Below are positions 23,912 through 34,489 of a stretch of 64,000 nt of DNA, in pieces; the stretch's first letter is position 1, and each line of letters opens with the position of its first letter. Made by a program: the position numbers and the translations under genes. The notes below the pieces were generated by a model. The model was not told the DNA's origin and did not search any database. It was given only the letters and a program-made list of their open reading frames with translations. The stretch spans positions 1 to 64,000 of the forward strand of contig JAHHHL010000017.1 of NCBI GenBank assembly GCA_019359375.1, written 5' to 3'. Source of the DNA: Lyngbya sp. HA4199-MV5 (lineage in GTDB: Bacteria > Cyanobacteriota > Cyanobacteriia > Leptolyngbyales > Leptolyngbyaceae).

Positions 23912-26470
23912 GTGGCTAAAGTCCAAACGTTGCACAGCATTCCTGAGTGGAGAACAGACATGGCGCAAACACACGAGTGGATGTTTTATGAAGCGATGTG
24001 GCGGGCCAAAGCAAGGGGAGAAGTTTTTCCTTTGCCCTGGTGGGTGCAGCAGTATTTTCGCCGCTGGAGTGACTCCTTTGACGGCGGCTTGTTTGACTCG
24101 AAGGAAGGGGCATTTGCGTCCAATGCCAACTACCGCTACTGGAACATGGTAGGCGTGAAAGACCACCACCAGGAGAGTCTGGTTGGTCAGGCGGGTGAAA
24201 TTGAACCCGTGTACGACAATTACGCCATCAGCTTTTTTCTCTTTGACCCGCAGACTCGAAAACTCTACCATCCCCAATTTCCCAAAGCCAGCGGCAACCT
24301 ATCGCCCCTGGAGCAGGAGATGGAAGACGGCTACTTGCCAGTGGTCAAAACAACGTTTCGATCGCCCATTGGTATTGAAGTGGAAGAAAAAGCGATCGCA
24401 ACCACTATTGGTGTCCGTCAGCGGAGTGTCGTGCTAGCGCGTTTGAAAGCACAGCTAGCAGGTATATCGGCTGCCAGAGCGTGGCTATGTGTGGCTGTGA
24501 CACCTCTGGGTGTCACCGGGTTTGAACGCCATGACAAAGCCGGACGGTTGAGCAGCGACAAACGCATTTCGTTCCTGCGCTATGTGCAGTCCGAACAACG
24601 GGTGGAAATCAATTCCCGTTGGGGTCCATTGTTTGATGAGGCTCCGGTTTCATTTGGGCTGTACGGCAACGAAGGCGGCTCGTTCAATCCCGATGACTAT
24701 TTAAACAACAGCGCTTATCTAGATTTGGCAACCAATGGCAGGCTGAACGGGCGGGATACTACGAGCGATCGCATCGCCGGGTTGTGTACGGCTGTCTTTG
24801 CCTGGGATCTCAACTTGAATGCGACGAACTCAACCTTTTTGCTGGATGTGAAACTGCCCGTGGATGACTATCGCGGGGCGGCTGATCTGACAGAGCTACG
24901 TTCAGCAAACGCGGATACGCTGGAAAAGAACAACCGCAACTTCTGGGTCAACAAACTCGACAGCAGTGGTTTCCAGGCATCCTTGCCACCTTCAGTCGAG
25001 CATCTCTTCAAGCTCTATCGTACTTGCCGCGCCAATCTGCTCATTCTGGCAGACGATGGGCAAATTCACCCCGGTCCCACCATTTACGACTCCTTTTGGG
25101 TGCGCGACTCTTCGGTGGAAGGCATTGCCTGTGCCCTCAGCGGTGATCAGGATTTAGCCGAACGACAGTTTGGTGTTCACTATCCCAACGTCTTCAACCG
25201 CAGCTTCGATCGCTGGGGTCCTGTCTCCCTGCACGGTTTCTTTGGTGCCGAACACGAAAAGAATGACCAGGAATGGGACAGCAATGGTCAGGCACTTTGG
25301 GCAATCAGCCGCTTTGACCGCATTCTAGGACGGGGACGCGCCTTTGGTGCTGGCATGTTCACTCCTTATATCATCGACGGTGCCCGCTGGCTACGCGACA
25401 ACCGTAGCTCCTTTGGCTTGCTGCATAGTGGCTGGAGTGCCGAGCACATCGGTGACAAAGACAAACCCCACTACTGGGATGACTTCTGGGGCATCGCCGG
25501 TTTGTGGGAAGCCGCCCGATTGGCAGAGCGGATTGGTGCCACCAACGAAGCCCGCGAAATCTGGTCCATCTATGACGACCTGAACCGGGCAACGGCTGAC
25601 TCCATTCGCTGGGTGCTGGGCGAACAGCGGCGGCGAGGCTTCTGGGAAACCTTCATTCCCACAGGTCCAGGTGATGTGGGTCGGCTCGACTCTACGATCA
25701 TTGGGGCACTGGCATACTTCCACCCCTGTCGCCTTTACATGGGCGCAAAACTCGGTGCAGACGTCGATCTGGCAGCCCGCCAGACCCTCGATACCATCTG
25801 GGGCAAGTTTATGGATGGCGGCTTTCGGCACGATTCCGCGTGGCACTGCTACGGTCCCTATCTGACGCTGCAACTGGCTCACGCTTTCTTGCTGATTGGT
25901 GACATCAACCGGATGGATCAGTGCCTCTCCTGGACAGTGGGCAATGCGGGCTATGCCAAAGTCAGCCGCTTTGAGGGCAGTGATGACAAATGGCAGGTGG
26001 TTTCCGGTGCCTGGAACGAACAGCACTGCTATCCGATCGCGAAGGACTTTGCCGAAGTTCCCGGTAGTTGGTGGTATATGGGCGACATTCCCCACGGTTG
26101 GGCGTGTGCTGAATACACCATGCTGCTGCGCGATATCCTCTTCTTTGAAGCCGATGAGGATGGCAGTGCCCACATCTACCTGGCTCCAGGTGTCATGCCT
26201 CACTGGGTTGGCGATGGGCGATCGGTCGGTGTGTCGAATGCACCCACCCTCTTTGGCACACCCTTTGGCTACAAACTCACCCACAACCAGTCCAGCAAAA
26301 CGGTAGACATCCAGATCCTGCAAGCGCCGCCTGCAACTGTGGGGTTTGTCTATCCCTGCCGCTTTGGCACTGTGCGAGGCGTGACGGTAGATGGGCGATC
26401 GCTCCCAGTTAGCGGTAATGAAGTGCAACTTCCTGCTGGTAGCCGCCAAATCACTGTTTCTTACGCCTGA
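23912..26470 (+). CDS. Large six-hairpin glycosidase-like protein
   Basis: 852 aa, cytosolic by sequence (no signal peptide). The C-terminal two thirds has repeated helical hairpins with aromatic and acidic clusters (IYDSFWVRDSSVEGIAC, EWDSNGQALWAISRFDR, HYWDDFWGIAGLWEAA, DSTIIGALAYFHPC), as in (alpha/alpha)6-barrel glycosidases of the GH15/GH63/GH37 type, acting on alpha-glucosides. The N-terminal 380 residues look beta-rich. I do not recognise a named family and cannot pick the catalytic acid/base. A role in glycogen or compatible-solute metabolism is a guess. ATG 23960 (MAQTHEWMF) is an alternative start. Confidence 0.7.
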   Translation: MAKVQTLHSIPEWRTDMAQTHEWMFYEAMWRAKARGEVFPLPWWVQQYFRRWSDSFDGGLFDSKEGAFASNANYRYWNMVGVKDHHQESLVGQAGEIEPVYDNYAISFFLFDPQTRKLYHPQFPKASGNLSPLEQEMEDGYLPVVKTTFRSPIGIEVEEKAIATTIGVRQRSVVLARLKAQLAGISAARAWLCVAVTPLGVTGFERHDKAGRLSSDKRISFLRYVQSEQRVEINSRWGPLFDEAPVSFGLYGNEGGSFNPDDYLNNSAYLDLATNGRLNGRDTTSDRIAGLCTAVFAWDLNLNATNSTFLLDVKLPVDDYRGAADLTELRSANADTLEKNNRNFWVNKLDSSGFQASLPPSVEHLFKLYRTCRANLLILADDGQIHPGPTIYDSFWVRDSSVEGIACALSGDQDLAERQFGVHYPNVFNRSFDRWGPVSLHGFFGAEHEKNDQEWDSNGQALWAISRFDRILGRGRAFGAGMFTPYIIDGARWLRDNRSSFGLLHSGWSAEHIGDKDKPHYWDDFWGIAGLWEAARLAERIGATNEAREIWSIYDDLNRATADSIRWVLGEQRRRGFWETFIPTGPGDVGRLDSTIIGALAYFHPCRLYMGAKLGADVDLAARQTLDTIWGKFMDGGFRHDSAWHCYGPYLTLQLAHAFLLIGDINRMDQCLSWTVGNAGYAKVSRFEGSDDKWQVVSGAWNEQHCYPIAKDFAEVPGSWWYMGDIPHGWACAEYTMLLRDILFFEADEDGSAHIYLAPGVMPHWVGDGRSVGVSNAPTLFGTPFGYKLTHNQSSKTVDIQILQAPPATVGFVYPCRFGTVRGVTVDGRSLPVSGNEVQLPAGSRQITVSYA

Positions 26471-26522
26471 CCCTTCTCTAGCTAAGGAATGAGAATTAAA
26501 TCATTTCGCTACTTTCTTGTAC

Positions 26523-26542
26523 GGGCGAACGACCGTTCGCCC
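26523..26542. repeat. Perfect 20-bp palindrome
   Basis: GGGCGAACGACCGTTCGCCC, same family as the copy at 19723, between the convergent ends of the glycosidase-like gene and the amidase gene. Confidence 0.75.
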
Positions 26543-26715
26543 CTCCAGAAGACTAAAGGTTCGATCTTATTTAAGCTGCGATCCTAAGCCAGCAACGCTT
26601 CGTTATCTGCGTCTTGATGCTTCTAGGGCTGGACAATCATAAAGCTGTCAACGACCGAAATGGCTGCTGTGGGCAGATCGCAGCCGCAGTAGCCTTGGTG
26701 TGTGAGCAATTGATG

Positions 26716-28644
26716 CTACCGTTGCGTTGTTTTCAGCCATGCGGTGATGCCATCTGCGATCGCCGTTGCTAACCGTTGCTGTTCCCTTGGATTGGTAATC
26801 CACTCAAACTCATCGGGGTTGATCATAAAGCCGAGTTCTAACAACACAGAAGGAGTGGTGGTAGGGCGAGTTAGCGCCAAATTATCCCAAAACACGCCAT
26901 AGGACGATCGCTTTAGGGTTCTGGTCAGGTAATTGTGCAAAAACACTGCCAAACTGTGTGCCTGAGTGTTATACCAAAACGCCGAAACCCCTTTCGTTTT
27001 CATGGCATCCCCATCATCCGGTAATGCGTTGTAATGCAGGCTCAGCGCCAGGGTTGGCTGTACCTTCTCGATCAGGGCAACACGGTCTTGCAGGGGCACA
27101 TCAACATCGGCTTCGCGGGTGAGAAACACTGTGGCACCCCGTTGTTGCAGTCGATCGCGCACTAGCTTCGATATCAACAACGCCACAGACTTTTCAGGAT
27201 AGCCAGTTGGTCCTCTAGACCCAAGATCTTCAGCGCCCCCATGCCCAGGGTCGAGAAGAATTTTGATGCCAGAGAGGGGAGTGGGGTTGGCAGTTGTTAG
27301 TTGTTGGTTGTTAGTTGTTAGTTGTTGGTTGTTAGTTGTTAGTTGTAAAACCTTCAAGGTCGTTGCGCTAGGGGGTTTGATTGTTAGTGCTTTTTCACTT
27401 TCTGCCCTCTGCCCTCTGCCTTCTGCCCTCACGCCTCCCCCACTTGGCGGATGCTTCAACGACAGTATCAGTGTTGTCCCTTCATACCGCAGCTTGTAGC
27501 CCCACTGCTGGGTAGATTTCAGGTTAAAGGTGTACTGAATTTGCCCTGGAGCAATCTGCTGCCAATCCAGCCGTTCAATGAGCGGATCGTCGTCCAGCCG
27601 GATAATATCGGTTTGGGCAGTAGTGTTGTAGAGCGTCAGTGTGAAGGTACGATCGCCCTGCTGGACGCTCACAGGCACAGGCACTTGCAGCGGAAACACA
27701 ACTTCTGTCCAGTCGCCAGTTTGCCTTGCCTTGATGCTGCGAATTAGCGATGTTGGCGGCGCACCCGTGGGCAAAATTTGCACCTCACTACGCTTGAGCC
27801 ACGCACCGTAATCTAGCCGCACCCACTCCCCTTCGTAGCCTGTCACGAGCGCTTGCGTCCCCTTTGGCAAAGGGGTTAGACGCGAATAGTCCGTACTGGG
27901 ACCGGTGCGAGCCGTACCAGCTTCTACCGTTACAACAGCGGTTTCTAATCGGGTGGGCGACAGAATGTTGATACTGCCAAACCCAGATTGCTTGATGGTT
28001 TGACCGTCTTGAGTCAGTTGAAATTCCGGCTTGCCCAGATCGCCTAGCAAAACGGTACGCGCACAGCCTTCAAAGCGTCCAGGTGCGATCGCTGGCTGGT
28101 TTTGCTGGGTTAACACAGCAGCATTTCCGGGCAGTTCGATCGCCTGTGGACGAAGCACCAGAGGAATCGTTTGATCGGCAAGCTTCACCGAAGCGGCTGC
28201 TTTAGGAGACGCGATCGCGGCAAAACAAAGCAGCTCATTCGGCAAACGCGCAATAGCCACAGAGGGACTGAGCGAATCTTTGCCAAACGCCAGCCCTGTC
28301 GGTGGCTCAGAGGTTATGGCTAAGCGCGTGACATTAAGCGTGACAGTCTGTTTGCCATAGCGCAGATCAAACCGATTCGCCCCTACCTGCAACGGAAAAC
28401 TGGGCGCAAAATGTCCAGCTTTGCTCCGCACGATCGCCCGACCGTTGACCAAGACCGTCCCGCTGGATGGTGCAGTGCCAATCAGAAAAATGCGATCGGC
28501 AACGGTTTGGTGATTTGGTGGTGGGTAGGACACGTAGAGCGATTGAGCCGCATGAACGGGCGCTGTGGTGATGACGCAGGCAACCATGCCGCAGAAGGGG
28601 AGTAGGGAGTAGGGAGTAGGGAGTGGGGAAAAGAGTCGGTTCAT
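26716..28644 (-). CDS. Exported N-acetylmuramoyl-L-alanine amidase (AmiC type), with in-frame repeat insertions
   Basis: 642 aa. Signal peptide (to about residue 33, ending VHAAQ), N-terminal beta-rich modules, an SH3-like module about residues 235-290 (GTQALVTGYEGEWVRLDYG), an AMIN-like beta region, and a C-terminal Amidase_3 domain from about residue 455. Zinc site: LLDPGHGGAED (His, Glu) and SLHYNAL (His), with SVLLELGF carrying the catalytic Glu. It cleaves the amide between MurNAc and L-Ala during cell separation. Residues about 400-455 come from tandem repeats (QQLTTNN units, also RAEGRGQRAES), and the signal peptide also holds repeat-derived TPYSLLP. Confidence 0.9.
   Translation of the reverse strand: MNRLFSPLPTPYSLLPFCGMVACVITTAPVHAAQSLYVSYPPPNHQTVADRIFLIGTAPSSGTVLVNGRAIVRSKAGHFAPSFPLQVGANRFDLRYGKQTVTLNVTRLAITSEPPTGLAFGKDSLSPSVAIARLPNELLCFAAIASPKAAASVKLADQTIPLVLRPQAIELPGNAAVLTQQNQPAIAPGRFEGCARTVLLGDLGKPEFQLTQDGQTIKQSGFGSINILSPTRLETAVVTVEAGTARTGPSTDYSRLTPLPKGTQALVTGYEGEWVRLDYGAWLKRSEVQILPTGAPPTSLIRSIKARQTGDWTEVVFPLQVPVPVSVQQGDRTFTLTLYNTTAQTDIIRLDDDPLIERLDWQQIAPGQIQYTFNLKSTQQWGYKLRYEGTTLILSLKHPPSGGGVRAEGRGQRAESEKALTIKPPSATTLKVLQLTTNNQQLTTNNQQLTTANPTPLSGIKILLDPGHGGAEDLGSRGPTGYPEKSVALLISKLVRDRLQQRGATVFLTREADVDVPLQDRVALIEKVQPTLALSLHYNALPDDGDAMKTKGVSAFWYNTQAHSLAVFLHNYLTRTLKRSSYGVFWDNLALTRPTTTPSVLLELGFMINPDEFEWITNPREQQRLATAIADGITAWLKTTQR
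27280..27435. repeat. Short tandem repeats inside the amidase gene
   Basis: TTGTTAG/TTGTTGG units at 27296-27346 and CTGCCCT units at 27400-27430, the same families as in the intergenic spacers. They remain in frame as a linker between the SH3/beta region and the catalytic domain. Confidence 0.9.
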
Positions 28645-29416
28645 TAACTGCTTCAGAACGGCGTATCCATTTCAAGGAAAGTGAGATCCTTTGCCATGTT
28701 AATTGAAGGAGCTGCGATCGCCTTGAACGGTTTCTAGGAGAGGTCGTACCCGCATATCTTAGGGGTGAAGCATTTGGTCGATGATTCTGTGCTATTTCCA
28801 GAGATGATCTGCCGTGGCTTGCTTCCCGCAGGGTATGCTTTGCCCTTACAGGGGTAGTTTCTTTTACAGAAATCTCTCTAGCTGACTGTTCATCATGCTT
28901 CAAGACTTGAAGCGGTGTCTTCATCACTTCTTCAAATCAAAGCTGTAAAGCAACCAGGTTAATTCAAGGATTCCTCACTTTCCTCATGCTGTCACACTTT
29001 GAGAATGCCATAGAATAAAACTGTGTAAACAAAATCTATGTAACAGGACACGCTCTACCCTTGAAACGTCACTTAATTAAGACCGTTTGCTGAGGGTTGT
29101 TGCGTCAAACGCGACAGGCTTCTTTGCAATTCGGACTGCGCCTGAGCATCTATCATTGGTTCCAGCATCCATACTCCCCACACGGTATAGCGGCAGTCAG
29201 TTTAATTTGGATGAGGCTCATGCCCTGATGGGAAACGATGCCTCTACTGTTTTTCGATTCTGTTGCTTCAAGCAACCCGACACCGGACAACAGCTATATT
29301 CACGTTGTGGCACAAGTTTGAATAAGAGAAAAGTCAATGATGGTAATGCCTACGTTCCCTTGTGATGATGCCTTAGCTAGCAAGGCTGATGCCAGTGATT
29401 TCAGGGTTTCAGCCCT
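28645..29416. other. Gene-free stretch with a small dispersed repeat
   Basis: About 770 bases before the 29417 gene. At 28816-28839 there is a sequence like the 24-nt hairpin repeat in miniature element F2 copy 1 (GGCTTGCTTCCCGCAGGG). Short frames are present on both strands, but none is convincing. Confidence 0.5.
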
Positions 29417-29911
29417 ATGAGAGACGAAACCCTAGACTGCCAGCAAGATCTGATCGAGTATACAGGTGTCCGTGATATTTTGACGCAGTTGAATAGTGGT
29501 CAACTTTTGGTGGTCAACAGCCGCAGACGCAACGGCTTGATTATCTACAAACGGTTTCATGCTGAGTTCGCTGGTCCCGGTGCGGCTGTAGGCAGTTTCT
29601 TTGATGTAGATTGCCAACGAGCTGTCCCCGTAGGCGATTTATCCCTTGTTTATCCAGAAACGCAGGAAGAACGCCAGAAAGCTTATTTGATACGGCGACA
29701 GTGGATCAGGTTAACTCAGCAGTTGACAGATAATCCTGTACCGTTGCAGCGAGCACAAATGATTTTGAACCAATTTGAGAACTATTTTGGTGCTGAAATG
29801 GTAGCCCAACTGCCAGACGAAGCGTTTGCACTCTTGGTGGGGGTGTTGCCACAAACTATCCGAATGATGCGGCGTAACCCTGACAACTTTGAGCTGAGAA
29901 TTAAACTTTAA
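29417..29911 (+). CDS. Hypothetical protein
   Basis: 164 aa, soluble, without a recognised domain. Residues about 20-60 look like a beta-rich segment (GQLLVVNSRRRNGLIIYKRF), and the rest is helical (EERQKAYLIRRQWIRLTQQL). Base composition and length favour a real gene. It is followed by miniature element E. Function unknown. Confidence 0.65.
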   Translation: MRDETLDCQQDLIEYTGVRDILTQLNSGQLLVVNSRRRNGLIIYKRFHAEFAGPGAAVGSFFDVDCQRAVPVGDLSLVYPETQEERQKAYLIRRQWIRLTQQLTDNPVPLQRAQMILNQFENYFGAEMVAQLPDEAFALLVGVLPQTIRMMRRNPDNFELRIKL

Positions 29912-30007
29912 AGATTGTGGCTTAAATAACATCGGCAAAGCAAAGCGTAAGGGCTTAGCATGCGGCAGGTATGCTTTCGGTGATGACAAGGGCTTTCGCC
30001 CACATGC

Positions 30008-30136
30008 TGGGGGCTGTCATCAATGACGACTACACATTGCTTGCAGCAAGGGTCCCAGCCCCTAACCTGATGTGTTGAGACGGGCGTGACACTGCTGATA
30101 TTGCAAGGTTTCGGAGCTAATTGATGACACGCCCTA
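30008..30136 (+). mobile_element. Miniature inverted-repeat element, family 1, copy E
   Basis: 129 bp. Begins TGGGGGCTGTCATCAATGA and ends TAATTGATGACACGCCCTA; the left terminal A of TA is changed to G. It lies between the 29417 gene and the R3H ATPase. Confidence 0.85.
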
Positions 30137-30288
30137 AGCCCCTACAGAATGATCGGTTTTATTTTGTTCTCATTCCTAAAGGAAATCAACACCGGAAGCG
30201 AGACGCTTGCACTACGGCATCAATTGGGTCGATTTCTTAGGAGAAATCACCTTAAATCCATATGCGCGAGTGATCACCCCTCGCCGCA

Positions 30289-32271
30289 TCACGCTGGATA
30301 AATGCGTAAGCGTCGATTGGGTTCATCACCAAAGCTACGCGACTTGAGGTGATAGTGCTCAACCAGTTCATGCTGCATCTTGCGCACCACAGGAGAGCGA
30401 GGCAGTAACTCAACAGGCTGTCCTTTGGGAATCACGATTTGCTCAACGGCAAGTCTGGCTTCTTCAAGCGCCTCAATTTCATCATCGCTGCCATTACCCG
30501 AAAACAGCGCAAGGTCGGCAATTTCTGGCGTGCCAGCCTCGTCCATATCTAACATGCGCCGCAAACCATGCGCGATTTGGGGAATCGTACTGGCTTTGAT
30601 GGTGTGAATTGGAACTTGGCGAGCTTTGGCAATATGACGGAGTTTGGAATGATTCTTGACGTGCGATCGCAGCGCCAACACCGCATCGGCATGGTCAATA
30701 TCTTTGGTCAAAATGACAGGAAGACTAAGCGTGCGAATGACCTGATCCAACTGGTGACGGCTAACGGCGTAGGGATAGACATGCAGCACATCCTCACCGT
30801 TTGGTCCAACACGCTGCTCAGCTCCACCAAACGCCACTTCTGGGTCACCCTCCAGCACTTCATGCAAAAACGCGGCATCACCACCGCTAAAGCGTGCTTG
30901 CAGAGATTCATCCAGCATTCGCTCAAACTGCTGTTCATCCGGTGAGAGGTCTGATGGGCTGAGGGGAGATATGGGACGCATCTGCCCAGACGATCGCCAA
31001 CCGCGACTCTGCACTCCACCCAATCGTCCAGAACTCACGAAGCTGGAGCGATCGCCCACCTCACTTTGACCACCCAGAGGGCTAAGAGCGCTGCGTGTTG
31101 ATGCTAAACCACCTCGTCGCCGCTGCCCTGCTTGCGCATCTGGTTCTGCACTCGATAGCTCATGGGTAATCACCACTTTGCCGGTGTCGCTCAGAGCGCG
31201 CACTTGAGGATTGGGTTGGCGACCCCGCAACAGGCTATCAACCGTTTCAGCCACCTGTTCATGAATCACCCAGCGCTGGCGTTCTAGCATTTCCACTGCA
31301 ATGTCAAACGTCGGTGGCGCTTTACGTTCTAGCACGCTTTTTTGGCTACCACGTCGGCGGGCTTCTTCATCGCCTAACGTCACTGACTGAATGCCGCCAA
31401 TGAGGTCAGAAAGCGTGGGATTCTTAATCAGATTCTCTAGCCGATTACCGTGAGCCGTACCTACAAGCTGCACACCCCGTTCCGCAATAGTACGAGCAGC
31501 AAGTGCTTCTAGCTCCGTGCCAATTTCGTCGATCACAATGACCTCAGGCATGTGGTTTTCCACTGCCTCAATCATGACCTGGTGCTGAAGCTCAGGACGG
31601 GCGACCTGCATCCGACGGGCGCGCCCGATCGCCGGATGAGGCACATCACCATCCCCAGCAATCTCATTAGACGTATCGATGATGACAACCCGCTTTTCTA
31701 ATTCATCTGCCAGCACACGGGCAATTTCTCGGAGTGCGGTGGTTTTACCCACACCAGGACGACCCAACATGAGAATTGATCGTCCGCTCTCCACCAGATC
31801 ACGAATCATGCCGATCGTGCCAAAAATGGCTCGACCGACACGACACGTCAGCCCAATCACCTCGCCACGGCGATTACGAATGGCGCTAATACGATGCAAC
31901 GTTCGCTCAATACCAGCGCGGTTATCGCCACCAAAATCACCCACTTTGGTGATGCATTCATCAAGATCACCCTGCGAAACCAGGTCTTCAGACAAATATT
32001 CTGCCTGACCCGGAAATCGCGCTTCGGGACGGCGACCAAGATCTAAGACCACTTCAACCAGCATATCCTTCTGAGGATGCTCTTCGAGCCGCCGTCGAAT
32101 CGCATCAGGCAAAATGTCTAGCAGCTTCGTGAGATCGTCTGTAATTTGCATGCCTACAGGGTGAGAGGTATCAGCGGTAGTGCTTAAAGCTTGGCGAGGT
32201 TCCGATCGCGAAGTCTGCTCCAAATCAGGTGCAGCTTGGTCGGAAGAATTCATACCGTTAGGGTTTACCAT
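30289..32271 (-). CDS. R3H-domain AAA ATPase (Ycf45/SpoIIIAA-like)
   Basis: 660 aa. N-terminal region then an AAA ATPase core with Walker [10 protein letters not shown] (residues 170-178), sensor-like [13 protein letters not shown] and Walker [12 protein letters not shown] disordered Ser/Arg-rich linker around residues 370-440 is followed by a C-terminal R3H domain ending RLRIYPA. The R3H domain binds single-stranded nucleic acid. The family is Ycf45 in plastids and cyanobacteria, with unknown function. It is third in the ndhN-ldpA unit, 92 bp after ldpA. Confidence 0.9.
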   Translation of the reverse strand: MVNPNGMNSSDQAAPDLEQTSRSEPRQALSTTADTSHPVGMQITDDLTKLLDILPDAIRRRLEEHPQKDMLVEVVLDLGRRPEARFPGQAEYLSEDLVSQGDLDECITKVGDFGGDNRAGIERTLHRISAIRNRRGEVIGLTCRVGRAIFGTIGMIRDLVESGRSILMLGRPGVGKTTALREIARVLADELEKRVVIIDTSNEIAGDGDVPHPAIGRARRMQVARPELQHQVMIEAVENHMPEVIVIDEIGTELEALAARTIAERGVQLVGTAHGNRLENLIKNPTLSDLIGGIQSVTLGDEEARRRGSQKSVLERKAPPTFDIAVEMLERQRWVIHEQVAETVDSLLRGRQPNPQVRALSDTGKVVITHELSSAEPDAQAGQRRRGGLASTRSALSPLGGQSEVGDRSSFVSSGRLGGVQSRGWRSSGQMRPISPLSPSDLSPDEQQFERMLDESLQARFSGGDAAFLHEVLEGDPEVAFGGAEQRVGPNGEDVLHVYPYAVSRHQLDQVIRTLSLPVILTKDIDHADAVLALRSHVKNHSKLRHIAKARQVPIHTIKASTIPQIAHGLRRMLDMDEAGTPEIADLALFSGNGSDDEIEALEEARLAVEQIVIPKGQPVELLPRSPVVRKMQHELVEHYHLKSRSFGDEPNRRLRIYPA

Positions 32272-32363
32272 TGGCTCGATAAAGGAAGAACAGGCACAGG
32301 GGATGAAAAGTCGGTGGCAGTCCAGGCAGACTATTGTTTGAAGAATGGCTCGAAAACAGATTG

Positions 32364-33674
32364 TTAGAGGTCTAAGCGCGTTCGTTGGCGGGTATCAAAA
32401 GTTTTGAGTTGCGACACCAGCGATCGTGCCAGTCCGACCGCTTCCCACAACAAATCAGGAGCCTCTTCTAAGCCGATAGACCGCGATCGTTCAGCCGTTG
32501 ACGAAAGAGACGGTTGCAGAGATGAATGGATTGTCGCGCCAGACGATCGTGCTTGCGCCATCGCCAACGCCCGTGCTGCTGGTTCGGCTACCGCCAACCC
32601 GATCGCATCTAGCTGATTGAGAATCGGCATCAGTAATGTACGGGCGTAGCTACCATAAGCCACCCCAGCCACATAAGAAGCCACACCATCGTCGGCAGCC
32701 TCATGAAATTGACGAGGAGCCACTAAAGGCTGATCCGAAAGGGGCAACACAGTTGTTGAAGCATTCAGCGACTGCGGGTGCAGCAGGTTCAGAGCCCTTA
32801 GCTTAGGGACGGTATGATGATTGGTGCCTCCTGCCAATTGAATGTAACCCGGCAACCCAGCCTGCACCACTTTTTGACCAAGCTTGACGGCGGCTCTAGT
32901 TGCACCAACCCCGATGTCACCACTCATAGGGCGACCGTCCAGTTGCCAAACTAGAGGGCAGGGTAATGGGGCAATGTGGTCATACAGTGCCCACAAATAA
33001 TCCAGCAAACTCTCACCATCGGGGCAGCTAATCGCAATCAGCTTGAGCGTGTGAACCCACGGTTCGATCGCCGCCCAAAGCCGACAAAATTCATCCATGT
33101 GACCAATCTGCGTATGGATTTCGATCGCATCAATGCCGTCTTGCAACAGGGCTGGCACCATTGCCGCTGGCGTTGACTGATAGGAACGGGTTTCAATCTG
33201 CTGCACCGGGCAAATAGGAACACAGCGACCGCAACCATAGCAGCGATCGCTTACGACACCAGCGCCTCGTCCGGGAGCCATTGTTGACGACAAAGCCGAC
33301 GCAAACACGATCGCATCGGCTGGGCAAATCAGTTCACAAGGGCGAGTACAGGCAGGTGGGCACGCGGTCGCATCAAACTCAGCCTTCCGAAAATGAGGAT
33401 CTTCGCCATCATTGAGGCTCACCATCAGCCACGGCAAGGCGTGAGGGTGCCGCTCGTCGTCCGTTTGGGTAAAGGACGCTGCTAATTTGAGTGCGGCTTT
33501 GGCTATGGCAATCACCGCTGGGTCAGCAGCGACATCAATACAATCTGCCCCGGCTAGCGTATAAGCAATGACCAGGGATCGAATAGCTGGGAGGTGTTGG
33601 AAACTGGCTCCGCAAATGAGTTTAAACCAGTGACCTTCCCTCAGGGATCGCAAAGGGTAGTACAGATCAGTCAC
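32364..33674 (-). CDS. ldpA: Light-dependent-period protein LdpA
   Basis: 436 aa iron-sulfur protein. The first cluster uses [14 protein letters not shown] (Cys105, 109, 113, 117) and the second [12 protein letters not shown] (Cys145, 148, 151, 155), ferredoxin-like. LdpA in Synechococcus elongatus senses redox and adjusts circadian period and light input. The C-terminal half is the family domain ([15 protein letters not shown]). The order ndhN-ldpA-R3H, with 72 and 92 bp gaps on one strand, suggests co-transcription. Confidence 0.92.
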   Translation of the reverse strand: MTDLYYPLRSLREGHWFKLICGASFQHLPAIRSLVIAYTLAGADCIDVAADPAVIAIAKAALKLAASFTQTDDERHPHALPWLMVSLNDGEDPHFRKAEFDATACPPACTRPCELICPADAIVFASALSSTMAPGRGAGVVSDRCYGCGRCVPICPVQQIETRSYQSTPAAMVPALLQDGIDAIEIHTQIGHMDEFCRLWAAIEPWVHTLKLIAISCPDGESLLDYLWALYDHIAPLPCPLVWQLDGRPMSGDIGVGATRAAVKLGQKVVQAGLPGYIQLAGGTNHHTVPKLRALNLLHPQSLNASTTVLPLSDQPLVAPRQFHEAADDGVASYVAGVAYGSYARTLLMPILNQLDAIGLAVAEPAARALAMAQARSSGATIHSSLQPSLSSTAERSRSIGLEEAPDLLWEAVGLARSLVSQLKTFDTRQRTRLDL

Positions 33675-33746
33675 CCCTCCATCCTAGTGCCCCTGTCATA
33701 AAATTACGAGGCATTCACAAGAACTCTTTCTCGAACGATCGCCGTC

Positions 33747-34226
33747 TTAAGCCGAAAGCAGTGCCTTCGTGAGAGGCATCCAGCGAAATGTGCGATCGCC
33801 GCCTAACTCCACTACCACCTTTAAGCGCGGCTCCAGCTTGGGTAAAGCGGCTAAATACTCAAGCTCCTGATTCGACAGGATTGAACCCTCAATAATCCAC
33901 AGCAGCAACCCTTTGGATTTCTCAGGCAGTTGCTCAATTTGGTAGCTCACAAGCGGTGGAATAAAGTAGGTATAGCCCACAGCAGCACCCGCGCCTGTGC
34001 TTTTTTTCCCAAGGTGGGGTGGACGTACCCCGTGTACACCCGTCAAATAGGCAGCCAAGTCGCCCAGACCTCGCGCCGTGATACTCAACGAAACGTATCC
34101 TGCCGTCCGAATCCGTCGCCGATAGCGTCCTTCAAAGCCACCTTCTAGTGGAACGAATACACCCAAAGCACCCAACGTTTCCAAGTCACGAATCAACTGC
34201 TTGCCAGTTGTAAGTAGTGCCATCAA
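33747..34226 (-). CDS. ndhN: NAD(P)H-quinone oxidoreductase subunit N
   Basis: 159 aa, expected length for NdhN, a plant/cyanobacteria-specific soluble subunit of the NDH-1 complex on the thylakoid membrane that serves cyclic electron flow and respiration. Characteristic are GVFVPLEGGFEGRYRRRI, the loop TGVHGVRPPHLGKK and YTYFIPPL. ATG 34223 is an equal start. It is divergent from rplC across 628 bp, an arrangement conserved in other cyanobacteria as I recall. Confidence 0.95.
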   Translation of the reverse strand: MMALLTTGKQLIRDLETLGALGVFVPLEGGFEGRYRRRIRTAGYVSLSITARGLGDLAAYLTGVHGVRPPHLGKKSTGAGAAVGYTYFIPPLVSYQIEQLPEKSKGLLLWIIEGSILSNQELEYLAALPKLEPRLKVVVELGGDRTFRWMPLTKALLSA

Positions 34227-34459
34227 ACTTCACTCCATTTGCCTGCTAGGTTGGCTCTGAACGCTACCTGGTTGCCTGAAACTGCCGAGCCTGCCAGAGG
34301 ACCCTTCATTCCTTACCGCAGCTAATCGAATAAAGCTACGGTAGGGCAATCTCAGTAATACTATATAGTCTCTCTGTTCTTGCTGACTCGATCAATTGAA
34401 AGAATTTGCGGTGAAACAGCCAGGTCTGCACAGTGCCAGAAAGAATTTTTCTAAATCAC

Positions 34460-34489
34460 TGGACATTTAAGAAGAATCTGCCTTATAGT
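34460..34489 (+). promoter_or_regulatory. Candidate sigma-70 promoter of the ribosomal cluster
   Basis: TGGACA (34460-34465), 18 bp, TATAGT (34484-34489), each one mismatch from consensus. Predicted start near 34496 gives a leader of about 360 nt before rplC, long enough for translational autoregulation, but no known L4-binding structure is recognised. Bases 34490-34854 hold no supported gene. Confidence 0.5.

Noticed and set aside
28367-28927. 186-codon minus-strand frame overlapping the amidase 5' end
   Set aside because: It is a shadow of the repeat-containing amidase start in another frame.
29087-29365. 92-codon plus-strand frame before the 29417 gene
   Set aside because: Composition is not gene-like, with no recognisable motif or clear ribosome site; probably chance.
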